Positions 8,155-17,647 of a DNA stretch of 64,000 bases are shown one piece after another. A program made the translations under genes and the position numbers. Position 1 is the first letter of the stretch. The number at the start of each line of letters is the position of its first letter. Location of the stretch: positions 1 through 64,000 of the forward strand of contig JBHJGS010000014.1 in the NCBI GenBank assembly GCA_050331575.1, given 5' to 3'. The notes beneath the pieces are model-generated. The model did not search any database. It was not told the DNA's origin and was given only the letters and a program-made list of their open reading frames with translations. This stretch comes from JBHJGS01 sp050331575 (GTDB lineage: Bacteria > Pseudomonadota > Alphaproteobacteria > Sphingomonadales > Rhodothalassiaceae).

Positions 8155-8781
8155 TCACAGGCCGAAAAAGCTCTCGATTCCGCTCAGGATGAACTGCACC
8201 GCAAAGGCTGCCAGGATCAGGCCGAGCACGCGGGTGAGCACTTGCATCAGCGTCGGCCCCATCGCCCGCATGATCGGGCCGACCAGCAGCGACAGCACCA
8301 GCGTCAGGATCAGCACCAGGACCAGCGCCGCTGAGACCGTTCCGATCGCCAGCCAATCGCCCTGATGTTCGCTGAACAGCAGCATCACCGTGGCGATGGC
8401 CCCGGGCCCGGCCAAGAGCGGGACGGCGACCGGAAACACCGACACGTCGACCACATGCAGCTCTTCCTCGATGCGTTCGGCGGTGCGCTCCCGCCGCTCG
8501 GTGCGCTTCTCAAACACCATTTCCATGGCCATCAGGAACAAGAGGGCACCGCCGGCGACCCGCAGCGCTGGCAGTGTCACGCCGATCGCACCCAGAAATT
8601 CCCGGCCGAACAGGGCGAAGAAGGCGAGCACGGCGGTGGCCACCAGCGTGCCCTTGATCGCCATGGCGCGTCGGGCCGCCGGCGCCACGCCTTCGGTCAG
8701 CGCGCCGAAGATCGGCACCACCGCCAAGGGGTCGACGATGACAAGAAAGGTGGTGAAGGCGGGCAGGAACAGGTCAAGCAT
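8155..8781 (-). CDS. MarC family integral membrane protein
   Basis: Six hydrophobic segments in 208 residues with the MarC/YhgN layout: FTTFLVIVDPLAVVPIFGALT at the N-terminus, GREFLGAIGVTLPALRVAGGALLFLMAMEMV in the middle, and VAVPLLAGPGAIATVMLL later. Transport substrate is unknown for the family; a role in antibiotic resistance has been withdrawn for E. coli MarC. The gene begins 3 bases after folD ends and shares its strand, so yggT-folD-marC is probably one transcript. The reason for the pairing with folate metabolism is unclear. Confidence 0.9.
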   Translation of the reverse strand: MLDLFLPAFTTFLVIVDPLAVVPIFGALTEGVAPAARRAMAIKGTLVATAVLAFFALFGREFLGAIGVTLPALRVAGGALLFLMAMEMVFEKRTERRERTAERIEEELHVVDVSVFPVAVPLLAGPGAIATVMLLFSEHQGDWLAIGTVSAALVLVLILTLVLSLLVGPIMRAMGPTLMQVLTRVLGLILAAFAVQFILSGIESFFGL

Positions 8782-8784
8782 GGG

Positions 8785-9666
8785 TCAGGCAATCCCGGCT
8801 TGGCGTTTGGCCGCCGTTACGGTGTTGGCCAGCAGGCTGGCAATGGTCATCGGGCCGACACCGCCGGGCACTGGCGTGATCGCCCCGGCGCGGGCCTGCG
8901 CGGCTTCAAACGCCACATCACCGACCAGGCGGGTCTTGTCGGGCCCCTTGTCGGGCGCGGGAGCGCGGTTGATGCCGACATCGATGACGGTGGCGCCGGG
9001 CTTGATCCAGTCGCCCTCGATCATCTGCGGCCGGCCGACCGCTGCCACCAGAATATCCGCCCGCGCCACCAGCCCCGGCAGATCCCGGCTTTTGGAATGG
9101 GCGATGGTGACGGTGCAATTGTGCTGCAACAGCAGCTGCGCCATCGGCTTGCCGACGATGTTGGAACGGCCGACCACCAGCGCGTCCAGCCCGGTCATGT
9201 CGGCATGAACATCCTGCAACAGGGTCAGGCAGCCCAGCGGCGTGCACGGCACCAGCCCTGGCGTGCCGGTGATCAACGCGCCCATATTCATCGGATGGAA
9301 GCCGTCGACATCCTTGGCCGGATCGATCGCCAGCAGCACCGCCTGGGCGTCGATCTGCCCGGGCAAGGGCAATTGCACCAGAATGCCATGCACGGCGGGG
9401 TCCGCGTTCAGCTGAGCGATCAGCGTCAGCAGCTCGGTTTGCTCGGTGTCAGCCGGCAGGGCGTGATGAAAACTCGCCAGCCCGGTGGCACCCGCCTGGC
9501 GCACCTTGTTGCGCACATACACCGCCGAGGCGGGATGATCGCCCACCAGCACGACGGCCAAGCCGGGGGTCAGGCCGTGGTCGGCGCGCAAGCGTTCGGT
9601 CTGTTCGGCCAGCGCCTGCAGCACGTGATTGGCGCGGGCGCGCCCGTCGATCAGGCGCGCGGCCAT
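8785..9666 (-). CDS. folD: Bifunctional methylenetetrahydrofolate dehydrogenase / methenyltetrahydrofolate cyclohydrolase
   Basis: Makes 10-formyl-tetrahydrofolate from 5,10-methylene-tetrahydrofolate in two steps, using NADP. Family signatures are clear: VYVRNKVRQAGATG with the catalytic Lys, GILVQLPLPGQID, KDVDGFHPMN, PCTPLGCL, the Rossmann segment VVGRSNIVGKPMAQLL and GGVGPMTIASLLANTV near the end. Length 293 residues is normal. ATG 9666 is taken as start, two bases after the yggT stop; a TTG six bases earlier would overlap yggT. Cytoplasmic, middle gene of the yggT-folD-marC operon. Confidence 0.96.
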   Translation of the reverse strand: MAARLIDGRARANHVLQALAEQTERLRADHGLTPGLAVVLVGDHPASAVYVRNKVRQAGATGLASFHHALPADTEQTELLTLIAQLNADPAVHGILVQLPLPGQIDAQAVLLAIDPAKDVDGFHPMNMGALITGTPGLVPCTPLGCLTLLQDVHADMTGLDALVVGRSNIVGKPMAQLLLQHNCTVTIAHSKSRDLPGLVARADILVAAVGRPQMIEGDWIKPGATVIDVGINRAPAPDKGPDKTRLVGDVAFEAAQARAGAITPVPGGVGPMTIASLLANTVTAAKRQAGIA

Positions 9667-9668
9667 GC

Positions 9669-9947
9669 TCAATAGATCCCGTTGATGATCAACCGTTGCA
9701 GGAAGAAAATGATCAGGATCAGGATGATCGGTGAAATGTCGACGCCGCCGAGGTCGGGCATGAAGCGCCGGATCGGTCGCAATGCCGGCTCCGTCAACCG
9801 ATACAGCATCGTGGCGATGGTGTTGACCACCTGATTATAGGTGTTGATCACGTTGAAGGCGATCAGCCAGCTCATGATCGCTTGGATGATCACCAGCCAC
9901 TTGAAGAATTCCAGGGCGAGGTAAAGGGTTTCGAGCAGCGCGCGCAT
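9669..9947 (-). CDS. YggT family membrane protein
   Basis: Small membrane protein of 92 residues with two hydrophobic segments (LALEFFKWLVIIQAIMSWL and SPIILILIIFFLQRLI). The family pattern is seen in TMLYRLTEPALRPIRRFMPDLGG (the TEPxLxPxRR...PxxGGxDxSP motif), followed by VDISP. YggT proteins are linked by others to osmotic stress and cell-division or envelope functions, but no biochemical activity is firmly known. ATG 9947 is used; a TTG codon lies directly before it. First gene of an operon with folD and marC. Confidence 0.9.
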   Translation of the reverse strand: MRALLETLYLALEFFKWLVIIQAIMSWLIAFNVINTYNQVVNTIATMLYRLTEPALRPIRRFMPDLGGVDISPIILILIIFFLQRLIINGIY

Positions 9948-10176
9948 CAAGACGTCCGGGAAGGGTGAAACGAAGGGAGTGCCTTCCTAGCGTCGTGACC
10001 GGCTGCTTCGCAAGCCGGCGATACAGCGCCCTCGCCCAAAGCGAGATTTTCCGGGGCCGGATTGGCCTTTCGGACGACCCCGGGAACCGCCCCGGCCGGC
10101 GCGCCGTTGCGCTTGCGATCATCGGTGTGGTCGTCGACCCGCCGAGCGTTACCTCGATCAACTATGGAGGACCATC

Positions 10177-10848
10177 ATGCGTTTGAGCCGCCTTGTTGGT
10201 TTCGCCGCGACGGCCACGGCGCTCTCGTCTGCGCCCTTGGCCGCGCAAGACCCCTATGAAAAAGCAGACCAGTCCTGGATCTCGATCAGCGGCACGGCGG
10301 TGGAACCCACGGCCAGTAGCTTCACCTTGGACTATGGTGACGGTCTGATCACCGTGGAAATGGACGATTGGGACACTGTTGGCGAGGCAATCGCCATCCA
10401 GGACGGCGACCGCGTGACGGTTTATGGTCTGCTGGATGATGATTTGTTCGAAGCAGCCTCCATTGAAGCGGCCAGCGTCTATGTGGAGGATTTGAACACC
10501 TATTTCTACGCCAGCGCGATGGACGAGGAAGACGTCGGCGCATGGGACACCCGTGTGGTCGTCAGCCAGACCCAGGTGCGCGGCACCGTGAAAACCGTCG
10601 ACGCGGAGGACGGCCGGTTCACCATGGCCACCAATGACGGCCAGACGTTCAAGGTGGAAACCGAGTATCTGAGCTATAATCCGCTGGATGCGGTTGGCTA
10701 TCAGCAGCTGAAACAGGGCCACCGCGTGCGGGTGACCGGCATGCTCGACAAGGATTTCATGGAAGGCCGGGTCCTGGAGGCGACGGCGGTGACGACCCTC
10801 AGTCGCTCCCGGTCCGGCGATCAAGCCAGCGACGATCGGGCCACCTGA
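10177..10848 (+). CDS. Secreted protein with two OB-fold-like repeats
   Basis: Signal peptide (MRLSRLVGFAATATALSSAPLAAQ) then two similar beta-rich modules: ISISGTAVEPTASSFTLDYGDGLI up to DRVTVYGLLDDDLF, and VRGTVKTVDAEDGRFTMATNDGQTF up to HRVRVTGMLDKDF. This pattern of GTV...DG..F.L..GD.....G DRV.V.G resembles OB-fold periplasmic stress proteins and DUF5666-type proteins. The protein is acidic and ends in a polar tail. A strong GGAGGA box stands before ATG 10177. Likely periplasmic; function unknown. Confidence 0.7.
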   Translation: MRLSRLVGFAATATALSSAPLAAQDPYEKADQSWISISGTAVEPTASSFTLDYGDGLITVEMDDWDTVGEAIAIQDGDRVTVYGLLDDDLFEAASIEAASVYVEDLNTYFYASAMDEEDVGAWDTRVVVSQTQVRGTVKTVDAEDGRFTMATNDGQTFKVETEYLSYNPLDAVGYQQLKQGHRVRVTGMLDKDFMEGRVLEATAVTTLSRSRSGDQASDDRAT

Positions 10849-10959
10849 TCGCGCGGCCATGCCGTGGCTCTTTGCGGCCGCGCCGGTAATCTCGGATTAA
10901 AGTTCCGTGATTATGGTGGTATAGCGTGGATGAGAGCGACTCGGACAGACGGGTGCGGC

Positions 10960-13887
10960 ATGGCTTTATTTGGACCGGTTGGCGGTGGTGGTTTGTTGGG
11001 TGGCGGCCTATTCGGCGCCGGCGGCCAGCAGGCTGCGCAGCCGCGTCCGGTGATCGGCTTGGACCCTGCCGTGCTTGGCGCGGCGTTGAACCGGGATTTG
11101 TTTGCGCTCAGTGCTCAGGCATCAAGCATCGCGGATCCGCGCGCGCCGCAAGGTCCGCAGCTGGCGGAAACGCCGTTTGACCAAGCCGAGGACGAGCGCC
11201 CGCTGACCAGCCGTGTCAGCGATATCTTGCGCGCGGACAGCTTGATCGACGAACGCGACAGCATCGTTCGCGCCGCGCGCAGCGAGCCGGAAGCGCAGGC
11301 GACCTTCATCATATTCAATGCGTTGGACGATCTGCGGACGCTCGCCGAAGCGGCCAGCGAAGACGGCATCACCGACTTGCGGCGGGCTGAACTGGATGCC
11401 CGGTTTCAGGAAGGTCTGGAAGAGGTTCGCAGCTATATCAACGGGTTGGATCTGCCCAACCTGTTTTTGCTGTCTGGCGAGCGGTCCTCCGGCGTAACCA
11501 CCGATGTGGCAATCGGGCGGGACAGCTTTACCGTCGAGGGGCAGGTCATCCAGAGCGGGCAGCGCGGCGATGCGCTGTCCGGCTTCACCGGCAGTGAGCA
11601 GTTTACGCTGCGGTTCACGCGCAACAATGTCACCACCGATATCGCCATCGATCTGTCCAGCATCAGCGGGTCGGTGACGTTGGAAACTCTGACGGATCTT
11701 CTGAACAGCGAGATCGCCAGTGTCCAGGCGACCGATTTCAGCGGCAATCCACTGTTCGACACCGATGGCGATCCGGTTCCGGCCTTTGTCAGCCGGTTCG
11801 AAATCTTCGAAAATGAGGACGGCGACTTCGGCCTGGAAATCCGCGGCTCGCCGTTCGAAACGCTGGAGATCGTGCCGCCTGCGGCCTCGCCCGGGCTGGT
11901 GCTGGGCGGCACCAGCGGACCGTTGACCGGTGACGCCCCGACCACCAGCTTTCTGACGCAATTCGCGGACATCGCCGGAGCGCTGACCGCCGGATCGACC
12001 ACCGAGATTGCCGGCACGGATGCATTCGCGACGCTGGCTCGGGACGGGTTGGCCGCCAGCGAGCCGGAAGAAGATCCCGATCCATTCGGGCTCCTCGACG
12101 GTTTTGTTTTGCCCAGCGAACGCGATGCGGTGGAGACCGATGTCGCCGCACAAACCATTGTGCGGGATGTTGCAGTGGATAGCGCCGGCTTCATTTACGC
12201 CCTGGGCTCCACGCAAGGCGATTTCGACAGGAATATCAATGTCAGCGACGGCGGGGATTTGTTCCTGAACAAATTCAACAGCCGGGGTGAGCTGGTCTTT
12301 TCACGCGCGCTCGGCACCACTCAGTCCGCCGAGGGGGTCAAGATCGCCATCGATGCCGATGACAATGTCGTTGTGGTTGGTCAGACCACGGAAGAGAATG
12401 TCAGCGGCGATGTGTTCGACGGCAGCGACACCGTGGTGTCGAAATTTTCCGCTCAGGGCGAACTCTTGTTCACCCGCCAGTTCGACAGCTTCGGTGAGGA
12501 TGCCGGAACCCAGGTGGTGGTGGGGCCAGGCGGCGAAATCTTTGTCGGCGGCAGGGCCTCCGGCAATGTCGCGGGCGCCAGCGCCGGCGGGCAGGATGCG
12601 CTTTTGCTGCAGCTCGACGCGGTCACGGGCGATATCGTGCAAAGCACCCAATTCGGCACCGCCGGTTCAGACCAGGTCGCCGGCCTGGCCCTGGCCGCGG
12701 ACGGCAATCTACTGGTTTTGAGCGAACAGAATGGCCAAGCGGTGCTGGAAAAGCGCGATATCGCGGCGATCGATACCGCGCCATTGGCATCGGCGGCATT
12801 GGGCGACTTGTCCGGCGGCAGCCTGACGGGCCTGGCGGTGGACGGCACCAACCTGTACTTGACCGGGTCGGTGACCGGCGGTGCCTTCACCGGCGGCGCC
12901 GCGGTCGCCAATCCGGCTGACGGGAATGGCGATGGCTTCGTTTTGCGGCTGACCGATAACGGCGGTGGCTTCACCAGCGACTTCATCTCGTTCGTCGGCT
13001 CGCCGGGAACCGACACCATCGTGGACCTGACGGTTTCCGGGGGCGATATTTTCGTGGCCGGAACAGCCCGCGGAGATGTTGAAGGAACGCCGCGAGCCGG
13101 CTCACGCGATGCCTTCGTGGCGCGTCTGGATGCGGCGACCGGCACGGTTGAGACGGTCACCCCGATCGGCGATGCGTTGATCAACCGCGAGGCCAGTGCC
13201 TTGGCCTTCACCGCGCAAGGCGGCGATAGTGTCGTCGACCAGCTGGGCTTCGCACTCGGGCCGTTGCTGCAAACCCAAGATGAACGGCTGGTCTCGCGCA
13301 CCAGCTTGCGTGAGGGCGACAGTTTCAGCATTCGCACCGGCGGGCGCACCACGCAGATCCGCATTGAAGCCGATGATACCTTGGAGGATCTGGCGCGGCG
13401 GATCGATTTGGTCAGCTTCCGCTCCATCGAGGCCTCTATCCAGCCCGGTTCAAACGCATTGCGCATTGGGGCGCAGGACGGCGCGCGCGTGGAATTACTG
13501 GCCGGACCGGACGGCAATGATGCCTTGGCACGGCTTGGCCTGGAGCCGGTCACATTGTTCGGCACGGACCTGGTCTTCCAGCTTGACGAGGAGGAGAGCG
13601 ATGACCGCCTGTCGCGCATCGGCGGCTCCTTCGCTTTGGAATTGAATCAGGATTTCCGGCTGACGGAAAGCACCAGTGCGCAATTCACTTTCAATCAGTT
13701 GGACGCGGCCCAGGCCACCATCCGCCGCGCGTTCCGGTCACTGACCCCCAATCCTCTGGCCGGACTGGAAGATCGCCAGGTCGGGCCGCCGCCGCCGGGC
13801 GCGGCCGAGAGGCTTCGGAATTTGCAATTGGGCCTGTCTCGGTTACAAGGAGCCTCGTTCGCGGGTCCGACCAGTTTTTTTGCTTAA
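10960..13887 (+). CDS. FlaEY-like flagellar protein with SBBP beta-propeller repeats
   Basis: About 975 residues. The first 400 form a flagellin/FlgL-like region: helical start, then DSFTVEGQVIQSGQRGDALSGF. From roughly residue 405 come about five SBBP-type propeller repeats such as DVAVDSAGFIYALGSTQGDF, IAIDADDNVVVVGQTT and DLTVSGGDIFVAGTARGDV. A C-terminal part (GDSFSIRTGGRTTQIRIEADDTLEDLARRI) resembles filament-cap or hook-associated domains. This mix recalls Caulobacter FlaEY, which affects flagellin assembly; that match is from memory and tentative. No signal peptide is seen. The start could be 10930 or 10960; MALFGPVGGGG at 10960 is chosen. It overlaps the next gene by one base (TAATG). 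No other flagellar gene is nearby. Confidence 0.6.
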   Translation: MALFGPVGGGGLLGGGLFGAGGQQAAQPRPVIGLDPAVLGAALNRDLFALSAQASSIADPRAPQGPQLAETPFDQAEDERPLTSRVSDILRADSLIDERDSIVRAARSEPEAQATFIIFNALDDLRTLAEAASEDGITDLRRAELDARFQEGLEEVRSYINGLDLPNLFLLSGERSSGVTTDVAIGRDSFTVEGQVIQSGQRGDALSGFTGSEQFTLRFTRNNVTTDIAIDLSSISGSVTLETLTDLLNSEIASVQATDFSGNPLFDTDGDPVPAFVSRFEIFENEDGDFGLEIRGSPFETLEIVPPAASPGLVLGGTSGPLTGDAPTTSFLTQFADIAGALTAGSTTEIAGTDAFATLARDGLAASEPEEDPDPFGLLDGFVLPSERDAVETDVAAQTIVRDVAVDSAGFIYALGSTQGDFDRNINVSDGGDLFLNKFNSRGELVFSRALGTTQSAEGVKIAIDADDNVVVVGQTTEENVSGDVFDGSDTVVSKFSAQGELLFTRQFDSFGEDAGTQVVVGPGGEIFVGGRASGNVAGASAGGQDALLLQLDAVTGDIVQSTQFGTAGSDQVAGLALAADGNLLVLSEQNGQAVLEKRDIAAIDTAPLASAALGDLSGGSLTGLAVDGTNLYLTGSVTGGAFTGGAAVANPADGNGDGFVLRLTDNGGGFTSDFISFVGSPGTDTIVDLTVSGGDIFVAGTARGDVEGTPRAGSRDAFVARLDAATGTVETVTPIGDALINREASALAFTAQGGDSVVDQLGFALGPLLQTQDERLVSRTSLREGDSFSIRTGGRTTQIRIEADDTLEDLARRIDLVSFRSIEASIQPGSNALRIGAQDGARVELLAGPDGNDALARLGLEPVTLFGTDLVFQLDEEESDDRLSRIGGSFALELNQDFRLTESTSAQFTFNQLDAAQATIRRAFRSLTPNPLAGLEDRQVGPPPPGAAERLRNLQLGLSRLQGASFAGPTSFFA

Positions 13888-14246
13888 TGCGCGTTGCCCT
13901 TGGCTGCTTGTTTCTTGTTATGGCGCTGTTTCGCCCCGTTCTCGCTGCCGACGGCGAGGATGATGCCCGTCGCTGCGTGTCGCTGCGCTCCATCGACAAG
14001 AAAGATATTGTCGATAATCGCACGGTCATCCTGCGCCGCGATCCGGGGCCGGATATCGTCATGCATCTGCGGCGGGATTGCCCGCAACTTCGATACCATA
14101 ATACCTTTTATTTCCAGCGCGACGCCGTGGAAATTTGCGCCGGTTTTGATTGGATTACCACGCGCTCGGGGTCTGCCTGCCTGATCGAGCGTCTGGCGAT
14201 CGCCCCCAAGCCGGCCAAACCGGCGCCGGAGCCCGGCGCGCAATAG
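13887..14246 (+). CDS. Small secreted DUF6491-like protein
   Basis: 119 residues with a signal peptide ending at RPVLAA. The mature part has a pattern CVSLRSIDKKDIVDNRTVILRR, then RDCPQL, CAGFDW and CLIERL, with four Cys likely forming two disulfides. This matches the small periplasmic DUF6491 family (C-x-I...ti..r......L...C..L....F...lC..d.i....g..C), whose role is unknown. Its ATG overlaps the stop of the FlaEY-like gene, so it is translationally coupled to it. Confidence 0.65.
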   Translation: MRVALGCLFLVMALFRPVLAADGEDDARRCVSLRSIDKKDIVDNRTVILRRDPGPDIVMHLRRDCPQLRYHNTFYFQRDAVEICAGFDWITTRSGSACLIERLAIAPKPAKPAPEPGAQ

Positions 14247-14293
14247 CCGCCCAGGGCCCGCACCTCCTGGTCGGTCCGCCCATGGACCCGTCC

Positions 14294-17200
14294 TCACACA
14301 TCAATCGGCATCAGCCGGGGCCCGTCGGTCCACAATAAAGCTGCGCGCAAAGCACGATTCGGAAACAAGCCGTGCAACAGCGCCTTATAGGCCAGCATCT
14401 GGCGGCGATAGGCCTCTGGAATGTCGGCGGCATCGGCGGGTGCGGGCCGGTTGGTCTTATAGTCGACAATCAAAATGTCTTGCGCCGTGACCAAAAGCCG
14501 ATCGATCCGGCCGCTGATAACGCGGCCTTCGACCACGCCGCACAGCGGCACCTCCGCGCGGCTGCCGGGCCCGAATAAGCTGCTGAAATCCGGGTCGCTC
14601 AGAACCGCCATGACCTCCGCGGTCCATGCCGCTGCGGTCTCCGTCGACAAACCATGCGCCGGCCGGCTGAGATAGTGACGCGCCGCGGCAGCCCGCTGTG
14701 CCGGCGGCAGGTCGGGCAGGATCTCCAGCAAGCGATGGATCAAGCGTCCCCGCCGATAGTCCAGCACCTGAAGCGGGCTGCGCGCCGCCGGCTGCGGATC
14801 CGGGCGCGACGGGGCCAAAGGCCGGGCCGGCTGCGGCTCAGCCGGCAGCGGCTGGCGCAGCCAGCGCGGCAGCGGTGCCGGCTCAGGGCAATCAACCGGG
14901 GAAGGGCTGTCCGCGGCAACCGGAGCGGCTTGAGACTGGCGATACCGACGCGTCCCGCAGGGCAGTTGCTCCACGCCGTTCAGCCTTTCAAGACCGCGGC
15001 GGATCTGTTCATACCAACACCCGTGCAGTTCCTGCTCGCGCCGGGCATGCCCTTGCCAGCCCGCCACGTAAAGCCGATCCTCAGCGCGGGTCATGGCGAC
15101 GTAAAGCAGGCGATGGTCTTCATGCACTTGCGACGTCACCAGGCGCTCACGCGCGGCCTTCGCCGCGCCCACCTCCTGCTCCTTGGATGCCGGATATAGC
15201 GGCAGCGGCCCGGCGAACGGATCGTCCGCAATCAGCAGCGGGGCCTGGCCGGCGCGCAGGCCGGGATCGGCGGTTGTATCGGGAAGGAAAACAATCGGCG
15301 CTTGCAGGCCCTTGGCCCCATGCACGGTCATGATCCGAACCTTGTCGCCGACCTCTTCCTGCTCGCGTTTCAGTTCGGTGTGGCTGCGCTCGATACGATG
15401 CACGACCCGCTCTAAGGATGCTGCCCCGTGGCGTTCGGCGGCGCGGGTCTCTTCCAGGAACGCATCGATAACATCGGCGGCGTCGAGTCCAAGCCGGTGC
15501 AACAGCTTGCGGCGTCCATCCTCGTCGATCAGCAGAGCGGCGAAGAATTCGTATGGCCGCATCCGATCCGCCCGGGCCTGCCAGCGGCGTATTTGCTGCC
15601 AGGCATCGGCAAACGGGGCCGTTTGGCTACGATCCTTCAAGCGCTGAACCAGGCTGGCGTCTCCGCGGTCGTACGCCAAGTCGAACAGGGCCTCTTCTTC
15701 CAATCCGATCAACGGGCCTTTCAACACGGTGGCCAGGGTCAGATCGTCATCCGGCAGCAGCACGCAGCGTGCCGCCGCGATCAGATCCAAGACCGCCAGA
15801 TGCTCATTCAGGCGCAGCCGGTCGGTCCCGGCAATCGGGACGCCGCGGCGATGGCACGCCCGCGCGAAATCATCGACGAAGCGGCCACGCCGTTGAACCA
15901 GCACCAGATAGTCCCCATAGCGGATCGGTCGATTGCGCGCCTGCAAGATCTCGCCGCCCTCAACCGACTGGGCGATATGGCAGGCGATCCGTTCAGCCAG
16001 CCGCGCCTCGGCGGCTTGGGGCGCCGTTTGGGTCAGCGGCGGACGCCACGGCTCAGACGCGTCTTGACGCGGCTTGGGCTCAATCGGCCAAAGGCAGACC
16101 TCGCCGCCGGCGCCAATCCTGTGAACCTGGTGCTGGATCTCCGTCTCGCCCAGACCGCCAGCAAGCTCTGGGTCGGCAAACACGGCATCGACGGTGTCGA
16201 GCACGGCGGCGGTGGAGCGAAACGACCGATTCAACGGCACCGCTGCAAAGCGATGGCCGGCGCCGGCGGCCAACTGGGTCAAAGCGGCGCGTGCCCGCGC
16301 AAATCCAGCCGGATCGGCGCGCTGAAAGCCATATATGGATTGTTTCTGATCACCCACGGCAAAGACGGTGCGCACACGCGCGCCGCGCGCGCCCGATCCG
16401 GCGAAGAATTCCTGCCAAAGGGCGCCGGCAACCTGCCATTGCTCGGGATTGGTGTCTTGCGCCTCGTCGATCAGGATATGCTCCAGGCGCTGATCCAGCT
16501 TATACAAGATCCACGCCGCCCGGCCGGGATCAGCCAGCAGTGCGGCACTGGCGAGGATGAGATCATCATAATCCAGGAGCGCATCGCGCGCCTTCAAGGC
16601 GCCATAGCGGGCCATCAGGGCCTGGGCCAAGGTCAGCGCCGCCCGGCTATTGGCGAACAGCCGCGCCCGTGCCAGCCGGTCCTCAAGCGCCTCCAGGGCG
16701 CCGCAGATGCGCTCGCATAGCGCTTCCGCGGCCGGATCGGCACGGCAGACCTGCTTGGATGGCAGCCCCTTGCGGCGCGCCTTGTCGTTGGTGAAAAACA
16801 CCGACATCAGGCTTGGGTAGCCCTGGGCCAGACGGGATGCGAAGGCCTGTTCCTTTTTGCCGCCATGCCGCTCGAACAGCGCTTGCAGTCGGTTGAGGTC
16901 GGCGGGGTCGATCTGGCTCAAGCCGTCGGCGAGAATGGCGTCCTCGTCCAACGGTTCCGCCCCAGTGGTCCGCCGCAGCGCGTGATCCAATCCCTGCGGC
17001 GTGCGCACAGCGACCAGCAAGCGGGCGAGGCGGGGGCGTTCGTGCACCAGCGCACGCATCAACGCAGCGAAGGCGTCCTCATGCGCCACCGCGGCCAATC
17101 GCGCAATCGCGCGGCTCAACGCCGCGTCCGGGGCGTCCAACAACTGATCGCGCGCCTGGCCGAGCAAATCTGCTGCCTGGGCCTCTTCCGCCACACGAAA

Positions 17201-17647
17201 ATGCGGCACCAGTCCCGCTTCCAGCGGAAAGCGCTTCAGCAAGGATTGGCAGAAGCCATGAAAGGTCTGGATTTCCAGACCCGAGGGCAGGTCGACCACC
17301 TGGGCGAACAGACGCCGGGCGCGCGCGCACATCGCCGCATCGGCCGCGATGCCAAGACGGTCGGCCAGCCGGGCTGCCAGGGCTGCATCGCTCAAGCGCG
17401 TCCAGCGGCCCAGTTCGCCCGAGACCCGGGTCTTCATTTCCGCCGCGGCGGCCTTGGTAAAGGTCAGACACAGGATCGCGCGCGGATCGGACCCTTCCAG
17501 CAGCAAGCGCAAAAGCCGGGCGGTCAGCACATGCGTCTTGCCGGTCCCGGCGGACGCGCCCACCACAACGCTGGCCGCTGGTTCGATGGCGTCACGCTGT
17601 TCTGCGGTCAGTCCCACGGGATGTCGGTCTCCACGCTGTCGCGCCAC
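14294..17647 (-). CDS. addA: Double-strand break repair helicase-nuclease AddA
   Basis: Large subunit of the AddAB helicase-nuclease, which resects DNA ends for RecA-dependent repair. A UvrD/RecB-type helicase is seen: Walker A in GASAGTGKTHVL, FHGFCQSLLKRFPLEAG, the DEAQDTN motif and GDQKQSIYGFQRADP. Motifs TVHGAKGL and LLYVAMTRAEDRLY follow. The C-terminus carries the nuclease domain with GRIDRLL and IVDYKTNR. At 1117 residues it is the usual size. The GTG start at 17647 lies inside the end of addB (40-base overlap). Last gene of the divL-tsaE-amgK-murU-addB-addA cluster. The trxA gene that often follows addA in related bacteria is absent here. Confidence 0.93.
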   Translation of the reverse strand: MARQRGDRHPVGLTAEQRDAIEPAASVVVGASAGTGKTHVLTARLLRLLLEGSDPRAILCLTFTKAAAAEMKTRVSGELGRWTRLSDAALAARLADRLGIAADAAMCARARRLFAQVVDLPSGLEIQTFHGFCQSLLKRFPLEAGLVPHFRVAEEAQAADLLGQARDQLLDAPDAALSRAIARLAAVAHEDAFAALMRALVHERPRLARLLVAVRTPQGLDHALRRTTGAEPLDEDAILADGLSQIDPADLNRLQALFERHGGKKEQAFASRLAQGYPSLMSVFFTNDKARRKGLPSKQVCRADPAAEALCERICGALEALEDRLARARLFANSRAALTLAQALMARYGALKARDALLDYDDLILASAALLADPGRAAWILYKLDQRLEHILIDEAQDTNPEQWQVAGALWQEFFAGSGARGARVRTVFAVGDQKQSIYGFQRADPAGFARARAALTQLAAGAGHRFAAVPLNRSFRSTAAVLDTVDAVFADPELAGGLGETEIQHQVHRIGAGGEVCLWPIEPKPRQDASEPWRPPLTQTAPQAAEARLAERIACHIAQSVEGGEILQARNRPIRYGDYLVLVQRRGRFVDDFARACHRRGVPIAGTDRLRLNEHLAVLDLIAAARCVLLPDDDLTLATVLKGPLIGLEEEALFDLAYDRGDASLVQRLKDRSQTAPFADAWQQIRRWQARADRMRPYEFFAALLIDEDGRRKLLHRLGLDAADVIDAFLEETRAAERHGAASLERVVHRIERSHTELKREQEEVGDKVRIMTVHGAKGLQAPIVFLPDTTADPGLRAGQAPLLIADDPFAGPLPLYPASKEQEVGAAKAARERLVTSQVHEDHRLLYVAMTRAEDRLYVAGWQGHARREQELHGCWYEQIRRGLERLNGVEQLPCGTRRYRQSQAAPVAADSPSPVDCPEPAPLPRWLRQPLPAEPQPARPLAPSRPDPQPAARSPLQVLDYRRGRLIHRLLEILPDLPPAQRAAAARHYLSRPAHGLSTETAAAWTAEVMAVLSDPDFSSLFGPGSRAEVPLCGVVEGRVISGRIDRLLVTAQDILIVDYKTNRPAPADAADIPEAYRRQMLAYKALLHGLFPNRALRAALLWTDGPRLMPIDV

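Noticed and set aside
10864..10959. Longer start of the FlaEY-like gene
   Set aside because: The extra 32 residues show no family feature; ATG 10960 gives a sensible N-terminus, though ATG 10930 is not excluded.
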